DNA of 64,000 nt. Origin: Raphanus sativus. Lineage: Eukaryota > Streptophyta > Magnoliopsida > Brassicales > Brassicaceae. The notes under the pieces are model-generated. The model was not told where the DNA came from. It saw only the letters and a list, made by a program, of their open reading frames with translations, and did no database searches. The position numbers were made by a program, and so were the translations under genes. The DNA lies in contig NC_079519.1 in NCBI RefSeq assembly GCF_000801105.2, positions 4,152,668-4,216,667 on the forward strand, written 5' to 3'. Shown piece by piece: positions 1-9,860 of the stretch; the first letter of the stretch is position 1; the number at the start of each line of letters is the position of its first letter.

Positions 1-156
1 TTTTAATTGTCTTGATGTTGTGTGTTTTACTATGTTGCGTCTGTTCTGAAAAGTGAGGCTGCCTCAAGAAAACACAGCACATATAGTTTAGATTTAACTA
101 ACATATGCTCTAAAATATAAATATAGTAATATTAAAATTTGTTAGTGCAGATTTCA
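1..156 (+). promoter_or_regulatory. Upstream/5' leader of the FRS gene
   Basis: AT-rich sequence directly before the FRS start codon. A TTAGTGCAG splice-acceptor-like sequence ends at 150, only 6 bases before the ATG at 157. This suggests that a 5'-UTR intron ends here and that the transcript begins outside or near the window edge. No upstream exon can be placed from sequence alone. Confidence 0.4.
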
Positions 157-2997
157 ATGGAGAATATTCAACTAAATGGTCAAAAAGCTGTTCTTGATGG
201 TCAGTGTGGATCTAGTTTACAAGTCTCGGGTGATTTCAGTAAAAAGTCGGTTGAGTTTTTGTCTGAGGAAAACTATGCTTTAATCAGTGAAGACGACGCT
301 TTACTCAGTGAATTTGAGGAAGAATATGAACTAGCCAACAAAGATGATCAACTTGATACTGAAGATATTGATGCTTTGGAAGCAGACAATGTTAATGAGA
401 AGAAAGATGAACTTTATGTTGGAATGGAGTTTAGTTCTGAAGATACTGCGCATATGGCTTATAGTAAGTATGCAGGCAATCATGGTTTCAACATAAGAAA
501 ACAAAGGAGGACCAAAAAAAATGAAAAGGTGGTAAGGATTCTCTATGTATGCTCAAACGAGGGGGTTAGGAAGGAGCCTAAGGTTAATAGATCTTTTACC
601 CGACCTATCACAAGGTGTGGTTGTAAAGCTCATATGGCTTGTTACCTTCAGAGTAGCGGAAGATATAAGATTGTGTCTTTTGACCGGAATCACAACCATG
701 ATTTAGTGAGGACACCTATGAAGCATTTGCTGAAAGGAAACCGAACAGTCACTGTTTCTCAAAAACAACATGCTGATGATGCTGAGATGTCAGGAATTTC
801 AGCAAAAGCAACCATTGAAATGATGAGCAGAGAAGTTGGAGGGAGAGAAAATCTTGGTTTTTTGGATAAAGACTATCGCAATTACTTATATCGTAAACGG
901 ATGGCAGAAATGGTAAAGGGAGATGCTGGAGCAGTTTTAGAATACTTTCAGAAAAAGAAAGAAGAAAATTCCTCATTTTTCTACTCAATGCAACTTGATG
1001 AGGATGATATGATCACTAATATCTTCTGGGCAGATGATCGGTCTATAAGCGATTACAATCTCTTTGGAGATGTTGTTTGTTTTGACACAACCTATAAGAC
1101 CAATGATTATGATAGACCGTTTGCTCCATTTGTCAGGGTAAACCATCATAAGCAAAGAGTTGTTTTCGGAGCTGCTCTCTTATATGATGAAACCACTGAG
1201 TCTTTTAAGTGGCTTTTTGAGACTTTTCTTGGAGCAATGTCTGGAAAACAACCGAAAACAATTCTTACAGACCAGTCTGCAGCAATGGCGAATGCAATAC
1301 TGAAAGTATTTCCAGAAACAAAACACAGGTTATGTGTCTGGCATATTTACCAAAATGCTGCAAAGAATTTGAGTCGTATATTTCACGGACCAGACCAATT
1401 TGCCATGGACTTTGGCAACTGCGTATATGACCATGAGGAAGAAGAAGATTGGTTATTGGCGTGGAATGATATGCTCAGTAAGCATAAGCTGACAGAGAAT
1501 AAATGGCTGGAGAGTTTGTTTGAGGTGAAAGAAAAATGGGCAATGGTATATGGACGTCATACTTTTACAGCTGATATGGTGAGCACACAGCGAAGCGAAA
1601 GTATGAATAGCATTTTGAAAAGATACTTGAAGCGCAGTTATGACTTATTGACCTTCTTTAAACACTATGAGAGAGTGTTGGATGATAGGCGATATAAAGA
1701 ATTAGTTGTTGACTTCGGCATGATGCATACTTCGCCGGTATTAGTTGCTTCTGTAGAGATGTTGCAGCATGCAGAAGAAGTGTATACACCAGAAGTGTTT
1801 ACTTTGTTCCAAAAGGAATACACAGTCATCGGTGACTATGTTGCAAAAAAGACCAGTAAATCTGAGATGGTGTATGAATACAGTGTATCTTATCGTGGTG
1901 TTGCACAAGAGCATTTGGTTAGGTATGATGCTGCCAACCAAAAGATAGATTGTAGTTGCATGAAGTTTTCATTTGCTGGGATCTTATGCCGTCATGCATT
2001 GAAAGTGTTGGACAAAAAGAATGTTAGAAGAATTCCACCTACTTACATTTTGAATCGATGGAGTAAAGAGGCAAAAGCACGAACAATATCTTATTATCAT
2101 TCAGAGACATCTAATGAAGCAGTGAAGCAATCGATTGGAAAACGATATAGCCATATTTGTCGTACTTTCCGTGAGATTGCATCTGTTGCTGCTGAACATA
2201 TAGAACTGACACTGTGTGCAGATAAAGATGCGATTGAGTTGCTGAAAAAACTGGAGGAAAAGAAAAAGGAACTTGTGAGAGCTGATAAGTGGATGCCCCA
2301 TAGTTTAGAGGATAAACTTGTGGAAGAAGAGGAAGAAGAAGAAGATGTTCCAAATGTATGTGGAATTAAAAGGAAAAATCCATGTGGACGTCCAAAGAAC
2401 CAAAAAAATGGACCCCATGGTCGATTTAAAGGTATTCTCGAAACAAAAAATCGTGGTACATCAAAATCTTCAAGTAAGGCTAAAGCAAAAAAAAAGTTAT
2501 CATTTCAGGTATTGATTATTAGTTTTTGGTTTATGTCAATTTTCGTTGAAATGTGACTAATCAATATATGTATATACTAATCATTGGATACATTGATAAA
2601 TTTTCCAGGAATCAACTCCTACTCCTGATACCCAGTTATCTTTTGCTACCACCGGTCCGATCTTACATAATGAGTCATTTGTCTCCCAAATACCTCAGGT
2701 AATTTTTTTTAATTTCTAGTATGTATAGTTTAGTTATATGTCAATATTTACAAATTTGATAAATGACTCAGGAACCAACTCGTACTGCTAGTACCCATGT
2801 ATATGTTGCTGCCACCAATCCGACATTACCCAGTGGATCATTTTTCTCGCAATTACTTCAGGTAAATATTTTGTTTGTTATTTATACTTAAGTTCCATTT
2901 TTTTTAAACATTCTTTTTTAATTTGCAGGAAGTGGTCAAGAATTATGGTGATGGTTCATCGAAGGACTTTGACAAAAATTATGGCGATAGTTCATAG
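157..2997 (+). CDS. FAR1-RELATED SEQUENCE (FRS) family protein, transposase-derived transcription factor
   Basis: Nuclear transcription factor of the FHY3/FAR1 family, domesticated from Mutator-type transposases; family members act in phytochrome A and other light responses. Exons 157-2508, 2609-2698, 2772-2861 and 2929-2997 join in frame to give about 866 residues, near the usual 780-850. The start is ATG 157; the open frame extends upstream only through non-ATG codons. Visible domains are an acidic N-terminus, a FAR1 (WRKY-GCM1 type) zinc-binding domain at about residues 90-185, an MULE transposase core at about 305-400 (FDTTYKT, then LTDQSAAM) and a SWIM zinc finger at about 599-613 with C-S-C then C-R-H spacing. 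The C-terminus has poly-Glu and Lys-rich stretches. Two small exons of equal length look duplicated. The paralogue cannot be named safely. No disabling change is seen, so it is probably functional. Confidence 0.88.
2609..2861 (+). repeat. Tandemly duplicated 30-codon exons in the FRS gene
   Basis: Exons 2 (2609-2698) and 3 (2772-2861) are each exactly 90 nt, both phase 0, separated by a 73-nt intron. They encode related peptides: both start with Glu, contain T-x-T patterns and end S-Q-x-x-Q, with 13 of 30 residues identical by eye. Duplication of one exon with its intron is the simplest explanation. Confidence 0.65.
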
Positions 2998-3577
2998 GGT
3001 CACATGTTTTTATGTTTTTCATTTTTTTGATAAAAGATTATTTGGACAACCAAACATTGAATCTCTTCTTTTTTGTATTTTTGTATTACTTTCTTGAGAA
3101 GAAGGTTGAAACTGAATTATTTATCGTTGATGTTGCACAGCACCTAACTAGCCCATGTACCGTTGATTTCATTGACAACACAATCAATTAAAGGTAAAGA
3201 CGGATTCACACTTAATCTGGCGTATTGTACAAGGACTTGTTCAGGTGAGATGCATCTATAGTCCACATTTTTCAAACATGTGTCAGATGGTCTTATTCGA
3301 CAAAACAAACCAATCCACCCTAGCATCTTTTGAAAACTTACTTGAAAAGGGTTTCGGCTGATCTTGAAGGACCTGTAAACACCAACTTGCTCCTTGATCT
3401 TGGTGTCATAAACAGACCAATCAGTGTAAAACACAGGGTACCACCATAGAACATTGATGAAGGCCATAAAAGTTTTATCAACAAAACATTCAACACAATA
3501 ACCCATCATGTTCAATCACGAAGGACAAACAATAAACCAAGTGATAGATACTCGAATCATACTGTTTATTAAGTTAA
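2998..3577. other. FRS 3' flank; one uncharacterised minus-strand ORF
   Basis: FRS 3'UTR and downstream DNA. A minus-strand ORF at 3515-3144 (123 codons) begins M-N-M-M-G-Y-C and is unusually rich in Cys, Trp and Tyr. A CAA|GTAAGT donor-like site interrupts it near 3344, so it might be an exon of a minus-strand gene or a relic. I recognise no family and find no partner exon, so no function is given. Confidence 0.3.
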
Positions 3578-3590
3578 GGTCAGAGAACAT

Positions 3591-3863
3591 TTTTTTTTTT
3601 GATAACTGTTTGACCAATCCTTAGCTGCAGCTCTTGGCCGGAGAAATTCTTTTTGTTTCTTTGTAGAGAAGCTTTCTGAATTGTTATTAGGGGGTCCCCA
3701 AAAGAAAGTGTCCAACTCTGTAGCGTCTGATCTTTGAGTCAAATCTCTTAGCGTTGCCCTTAGGAGGGAGATGTTTTGATTACGAGATCGAGAGAGAGCT
3801 TGCCAGTCCCTCACCAATAACGCTTCGGCAACAGAGTATTGATCTTGAATGCCCATTAGCATG
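3591..3863 (-). mobile_element. Retroposon insertion with poly(A) tail and 13-bp target duplication
   Basis: A 273-bp insert, transcribed on the minus strand, ends in a poly(A) tail (T run 3591-3601 on +). It is flanked by a perfect 13-bp direct repeat, GGTCAGAGAACAT, at 3578-3590 and 3864-3876. This is the hallmark of LINE-mediated retroposition. The body keeps an open minus-strand frame (3862-3569) containing a V-A-E-A-L-x-V-R-D string. That string faintly recalls the RNase H region of plant LINEs, but the match is too weak to name the source. No clear tRNA A/B boxes are visible. It may be a 5'-truncated LINE or another retrocopied transcript. Confidence 0.75.
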
Positions 3864-3876
3864 GGTCAGAGAACAT

Positions 3877-4545
3877 ATTGTGTAACAGAAAATAATATTT
3901 TCAGTGTCTTTTTACCAGTGTGATCTGCTGGATGCAGAGTTAGAGTTAGTGGAGGCAATTAGTTAACAGAAGACTGAAACATAGAAACAAAACACACTTA
4001 GTTAACAGAGTCCAAAACCAATCCCTCAGTGAAGATTCATGTTATTATTACCTTGGAGGTATTGGACCAATGGGTTGAGATCGTTGAGAGACAAGCAAGT
4101 CTCTGAGATTCCCCATGTAAATTTCTCAAGCATAAGAAATTTGATCACAGACGTATGATACCTGGTGATTCCGGAAGACCTTCGTGCAAAATTATATATC
4201 AACTTAAAGAGATTCAAGAAAAAAAAACCATGAAAAGGAGAAGAAAAGCCATGAATGAATCAGAAGAAACAACATTACCAACGACGACGGAGGAAATAGG
4301 GCTACGATCACTTGACGCCGTTAACAATGTTTTCTATTTTCTGCTTTTCCGTTTTTTATTTTGCAATAAGTAGTGATTTTGTTTTTTTTTTTACAGAAAT
4401 TGAAGATGACATGGCAAATTGTGATAGGCTGGTGGACCTAGAGATTCACCACAGGGGGTGAACCCAAGAAAAACTCGGCTAGTAATATCTGAAGGATCTG
4501 GATTGGTACTGACGGTTGTACCGTTGGCTTTGAGGTTTCCTCTGT
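3877..4545. other. Intergenic, no supported gene
   Basis: Moderately AT-rich DNA with short ORFs on both strands (for example 4155-4373 + and 4217-4026 -). None shows a recognisable domain or a plausible splice partner. Nothing else is identified. Confidence 0.5.
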
Positions 4546-4553
4546 ATAGGAAG

Positions 4554-5363
4554 CTTGGTTTGAAAAAGCAAGCATTTTTGGCGCCATGGCGCTAAGCGCC
4601 TTGTGGCGAGGACCTCATCGCCAAGGGACCCCATTGCCAGGCGTTTTACATAAAACCCTCGCTTTACGTCGCTTTTCCTCGCTTTTGTTATTTTGCTAAA
4701 GCGGTAAAAACGCCGCTTTGTTGTACCTGTACCAAAAAATAAGATTTCATTCACCTTATAGGCATGTAAATGAGTGTAACCCTAATTCACCTAATTGTGT
4801 AGATTTCCCACTAAGCTAGGATACAATCCCACTAACCCTAATATTTCTTCTCTTATATTAGCTTCTCTTCTCTTGAACTTACAGATAGCTTATCATTTGC
4901 AAGGTTGTAGTTGATTAGTAGCTTATCATCTTCTTTAGGTCACTAGCTTATCACTAGCCTATCATCTTCTTTACGTCAGTAGCTTCTTCTAATTACTTGT
5001 TTATATCATAGTTTCTTCTTCTAAAGTCAGTAGCCTTTTTCTGTAATATAAGTTTATGATCATGTCTTGTACATACTCAATAGCTTTTTCTCATTCGATG
5101 TTTATTTATGTTGTACTAACACTGGTATTTTTTCATTTGGTTTCTTCCTATATGAACGTTTGAGTTTTATTTATGGATTTGGTGTTTTTAGTTCATGTCC
5201 TAGCATTCCTGATTCTTGTTTACGTAATATATATATAGATATGGGTTTGCAGAGTACCTTTGTGTTGCAAGTACACAAGGCGCTGGCAATGTGGCGCCAT
5301 AGCGCTAAGCGCTAAGCCCCCAGCCTCCTTGCTTCATCTCGCTTTGCGCAATTTCAAACCAAG
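4554..5363. mobile_element. Non-autonomous hAT-type DNA transposon (810 bp)
   Basis: Terminal inverted repeats start CTTGGTTTGAAA at 4554 and end TTTCAAACCAAG at 5363. A perfect 8-bp target duplication, ATAGGAAG, lies at 4546-4553 and 5364-5371. An 8-bp duplication is diagnostic of the hAT superfamily. Both subterminal regions carry GC-rich clusters of GGCGC and GCGCTAAGCGC motifs (about 4580-4705 and 5276-5348), like the subterminal transposase-binding repeats of hAT elements. The middle is AT-rich with no transposase ORF, so mobility would need a transposase supplied in trans. Perfect target repeats suggest a fairly recent insertion. Confidence 0.85.
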
Positions 5364-5371
5364 ATAGGAAG

Positions 5372-5681
5372 TAATCTACAAAAGAACAAAAAAAAAACCA
5401 TTTTGACCAATGGTTTTGCATCTATTAGTTTATCATCGGTTTGCTTTACATGATATAAACAGGTTTGGTTAATCACTAGCTTATTCTCCTATCCCCTAGC
5501 AGACATCTATGACTTTTTATTGAACGTATATAATCTATTCATTTCTAAATATAAATAAGGTCTGTCTTCAATTTAGTATGCTTCCACATTAATCTCTCAC
5601 ATCATCAAAGTATATGAACTCCAAAACGGCGTAATTAATTTCATGTTAATCGCAAAAAATATGAACTACATAATGCAAATA
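5372..5681. other. Intergenic, AT-rich
   Basis: Sequence between the hAT element and the sphingoid-base hydroxylase relic. No gene or structured repeat is seen. Confidence 0.4.
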
Positions 5682-5954
5682 TCATTTTCTTGAAATGCAT
5701 ATAAATAGTATTGACTCACAAAAAAATCCAAGTTGGGTAATTAAGATCTGGAGAAGCTGTTGAAGTAAAACTCCTTTGACCACTGTGATGATCGGTACTA
5801 CGTTTTTTTCATGCTCTTCATCAAGGGTGTGAAGCCGGAACTTATGTAAACAAGGGCTAAGAAACTGGTTAACTCCAGCGTAAATCCAATAGACAACAAT
5901 GGGAGCTATAGTGCCCATCGTCTCATCACTCACGAACTCTTCCCACATCACCAT
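5682..5954 (-). pseudogene. Sphingoid-base C4-hydroxylase (SBH)-like first-exon fragment
   Basis: Read on the minus strand from ATG 5954, the peptide carries the N-terminal signature of plant sphinganine C4-monooxygenases: V-S-D-E-T-M-G-T, then A-P-I-V-V-Y-W-I-Y, then V-V-K-G-V-L-L-Q-Q. Intact enzymes are ER membrane di-iron hydroxylases of about 260 residues with His-box clusters. Here the homology stops after about 70 residues, and no His-box exon is found downstream on this strand towards 3900. It is therefore a relic or an orphan exon. A second, more decayed copy of the same exon lies at 8880-9069. Confidence 0.7.
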
Positions 5955-6110
5955 TCTATTCTACCACAACAAAGTACTTCAAAGAATTGTAAAAATGGAA
6001 ATGTGAGGAATCTTTTTTTTCTCATTGTTGAAAGTTTCTTGACAAGTAATCTTATATATTATTTGAAAAACAATACAACATTTGAAGAATGACACATGTC
6101 ATCATTAAAA

Positions 6111-6623
6111 TCTATTATATTAAAATTGAAATATAAATATGAATTAACCATACATACAATTTTAAAAAAAAATTACAGATTCTGCTACTGAAATTTTAAA
6201 TATTCCTAGATATCAACATTAATTATCTTTTGTCATTTAAAACAAACATATAGCATCCCGTAATTGTTTCTAACATAAATATAAAATATTTTGTTTTCAA
6301 CTGTATTGGGAAATAAAAAGAGTTGTGAAACACAATATATAAATACCATTCTTCATCTCTTAGATAAAACAATATAAAATATCATTATTAATCTTCTTAG
6401 TTTACTAATATATATTATAAAGAAGAATCAATATAAATAATAATTTGAAACAATAAATTAAATTAGCGTATTCACACTATATGACTATAATTTTAGAAAA
6501 TATTATAATATACAATTAGTTATATTGTACATAATAAAATTTATATCATTAATTATGAAAAATAAGTATTTATTTATAAAAGTAAAAATAATACCCACAC
6601 GGAATTGGTGGATCAAGTTCTAG
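6111..6623 (+). mobile_element. Short non-autonomous Helitron-like element
   Basis: The proposed 5' end is A|TCTATTATATTAAAATTG at 6111, a form common for Brassicaceae Helitrons. The proposed 3' end is CTAG at 6620-6623, preceded by a weak CCAC...GTGG hairpin (6595-6611) and GATCAAGTT. The base after CTAG is G, not the usual T, so the end has mutated or the call is wrong. There is no coding capacity. Confidence 0.45.
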
Positions 6624-8817
6624 GGCCTTTTAATCTAAACATATATTATACTTTTGTTAAATTAACTATAAAATTATTAATAATCTACATTTAATATTTT
6701 CTCTTTTTCCTTAAATAAAATATACATAGTTATATAATGTGTTTAAAATACATTTTAATTTTAAAATTAACATTGAACAAATATTGAGAACTTAATATTT
6801 TAATTTTGAAATTATCATCGATTTTTAAGAATGATAATAAATTATTAAATATCCCATACTAATTTTTTTTATCAATGATTTAGAATTTTGATATAAGAAG
6901 ATATAAATGATTATATAACCATATGATTAGGGCCGTATCAAAAATCTACTATATATATATATCTGTGTTTTTAGTATTTAACTTGTGGTATTTTTAACAG
7001 TTTTTCTAAAATAAATAATGGTATGTAAAAATAACATATATAATATTTATTTTGTGTAAGGCGCCAGTTTTAAATTAGTAGTAAGTTACGTCTATGTACC
7101 AGTGCATGGTATGGTCGATAGTTTGCACCAGCAAGTTAACTAATGATTCATCCTAGTCAAATTTTTTGAATTTATAGTTGAACCGGTCTTTTAAGTTGTA
7201 CGAAATATGTTAACGGAGGAACTTAGTCAAATTCAAATTCAACCAAATACAATTATGCAAGAAACATTCAAATCATAGCATGACCTCAATAGATAGAGAT
7301 AAGCACATTAAAAGTTAAAATATGTTTGCTTGTCTATATGCTATAAAAATAGTACAGCTGTTTTTCATTAGATAAACGTTGTTTTGAGATGTTGACCATC
7401 TCTTATGTGGATGAAAATTTATTTTCTATTTTTCTTATGATGGTTGATAGAACCAATCAAATGGCAAATCGGTTTTAAAAATGGCTTTGGTTAGAGACTC
7501 GATGAAACCTAACCAAGCGTGACTAGAGTTAAAAAAACGTAGCTGAGTTCTTCTCGTGGTCGGTACTGAGCCAAACCTAATGAAATATTGGTCTTAAACT
7601 TTTAATTTTTTTTTTAAAAATTACATAGATAATAACTCTTAAAAATCACTTTAAAATCTTAAATTTACCCCCCAAAAATTTAGCTGAAATTTTCAAAATA
7701 TCGCATACATTTTCTTAAATATCTTAGGGTCGGTCCTACTTTTTCTGAGTAGGCCTGGTGGACCTCATATATTTAAATTAAATGTCACATTCTTTATATA
7801 TAATACGTACCATAGTCTAACTTTGCATTGATGTATTTCCTTAAATACAGTTTTTCTTTTTGTCTATATTCTATATATGATTTTTACATTTATTACATGT
7901 CGATTTAGATAAGATATATACTAAGAATACTAAAAATATTAATTGCACTATAATTACCCTATACAATTCATTATAAATTTATCAGTATACTTTCATTGGC
8001 CATATTAATTTTATTAGTACTAATAACATTAAGTAGATAAGTCATAGACATATACATAAAAATATGACTATTCTTTTAACTACATTGGGCCTAATCTACT
8101 TTCTAAAACAAATAACACATAGCTTCATATATTGTATAGAAAATAGTAATATTGTATAGTATTATACTTATACAATAATACTAAAAACAAACCAAACTGA
8201 AAATATAATATATATCGAAAATGCTTTGAACCATTACACACAAAATATATTAGACTTTGGAGATAAAAATTCACTTTGAAATTACGTAATAATTATTTTA
8301 AAAAATTAAATTTCGTAATGTACAAAAAACATAAGTTTTATATAAATTTTGTGTTACAATAAAATAATACAACTCGCGCTTGCAAAGTGTTATTTTACAT
8401 ACGAAAGACAGTTTTGATATTGTTCTTTAAACACAAAATTGAATTATACAAACTCGATACTACATAAAACTAAACAATATAGAATATATTTTAAAAATAA
8501 AACCCGTGCGGATGTGCATATGTTTATATAATATATAAATATATTATGTTACACATATTTTCATATAAATAATACCCCAATGTAAGTTTTGTATAATAAA
8601 TGTTGAAAATACAAAATATATAGCACTATATATTTTAAATAATATAAGAAAATCTACTTTACGTTATCATAAATTTTAAAAATCAGATTTAGTAATTAAA
8701 CACATTGCTTATTTAAACACATTAGTACACATTGTTATTTATCAAAATTTTATATTAATACACATTGCGATCATATATAACATTTAGTAAAAACAAAGAT
8801 AAAAAAGAAAATTGACT
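6624..8817. other. AT-rich transposon-derived DNA, no gene
   Basis: Over 2 kb of very AT-rich sequence without a supported ORF. Another Helitron-style 5' end (A|TCTACTATATATATA) is at 6945. A degraded GGCGCC hairpin followed by TTAGT is near 7060-7080. ACCCGTGCGGATGTGCA near 8500 resembles an internal Helitron hairpin. Boundaries cannot be fixed. Confidence 0.4.
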
Positions 8818-8846
8818 CCCGCTCGGTCGAGCGGGTCATGATCTAG
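8818..8846 (+). mobile_element. Helitron 3' terminus (hairpin plus CTAG)
   Basis: CCCGCTC-GGTC-GAGCGGG (8818-8835) forms a 7-bp stem with a 4-nt loop. Eleven bases later the sequence ends CTAG (8843-8846), followed by T (8847), the canonical Helitron 3' end and target base. The matching 5' TC end is uncertain; 6945 or 6111 are candidates. No Rep/helicase ORF is present, so the element is non-autonomous. Confidence 0.75.
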
Positions 8847-8879
8847 TATTGTTTATACTAAGTACACTCTTTTTTTGGT

Positions 8880-9069
8880 AATCGAAGAAACTGTTGAAGC
8901 AAGATTCCACTGACCACTATGATGATCGGGATTTACTTTCAAGTGTTTTTTCCTCGAGGTTGTGAAGCTGAAATTTAGCCAAAGGGATGTTCAGAATCAG
9001 TAAACACCGGCATAACCAACATATGAGTATGACAATGGAAGCTATTGTCCCGGTTGTCTAGCCACTCAC
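8880..9069 (-). pseudogene. Second, decayed SBH-like first-exon fragment
   Basis: The minus strand aligns by eye along most of its length with the exon fragment at 5682-5954. Shared stretches include CCGATCATCA, AGTGGTCA, the GTGAGTG start region and CTTCAACAG. An in-frame TAG follows the GTGAGTG region and small indels break the frame, so it cannot encode the domain. It begins about 30 bp beyond the Helitron 3' end at 8846. Confidence 0.55.
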
Positions 9070-9860
9070 ATTAGGTGACAATGGTGGTGTTGCCTATTCA
9101 CTATATCTCATTCCTTTTACTTCATTGTTTCACTTTATGTACACTGTGCACACCGTTCTCTGACTACACGGACCATTAAAACCACTTATAGTGCAAAATA
9201 TAATCGAGGAAACCTGAAAAATTGTCTACCAGTTTATGGAAAATCCAACAGAAAATATCTCAACAAAAATATATACATTGGATTTTCATATAATTTTTAG
9301 ATTCTTACAGTTAGATGCTAATATTTATATATACATATATATGTATTTCAAGAATTTTATGTTGAGAAACCTCCATTGGATCGTTCTAAGAATTATATAT
9401 ATATATTAGTATTTAAGTATGGATGTCTGAAAATTATGAGAAATCCAACCAAAAATATTTCCTTTTATGTATTTTTAGAATTTGAAAAATCCTCATTGAG
9501 GTTGTTCTAAGAAATAGATATTAGAAGCTAAAAAAATATAATTCAGAAGGATATGTAAATGATTCGTAGACAACATCTCAGTCTTTTATCTTGGTCTTTG
9601 CTTCTGCTTTAAGTTAACTTTTCCTCCGTTCGTTCCTGTGCACACTCGTTTGGCCATTGGTGAAGATTTTCACTACTACAGTGAATAAAAACATCTTATT
9701 TCTTCAGTACACAAGAACTACGACTAACTCAACGGACAGTATGATTCTCATAAAAATATATAAAGAAATAACTCATGTGACAATGGAGATTATGTATATA
9801 CTACAGTACTGTTATAAAGTACTAAGAATTCTTTAAATGCATTGATGTAATCGGACGACA
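9070..9860. other. Intergenic and ABC1K5 3' flank
   Basis: AT-rich DNA with two related decayed stretches (about 9270-9380 and 9440-9510, both with 'gaaa(t)cctc(c)attg' text). The last 100-200 bases are probably the 3'UTR of the minus-strand ABC1K5 gene. No other gene is seen. Confidence 0.4.

Noticed and set aside
4155..4373. Small + strand ORF (72 codons)
   Set aside because: No domain, no splice partner and no sign of conservation; likely chance.
6945..7080. A 135-bp mini-Helitron
   Set aside because: The start is plausible but the 3' end reads TTAGT instead of CTAGT and the hairpin is poor; not called as a feature.
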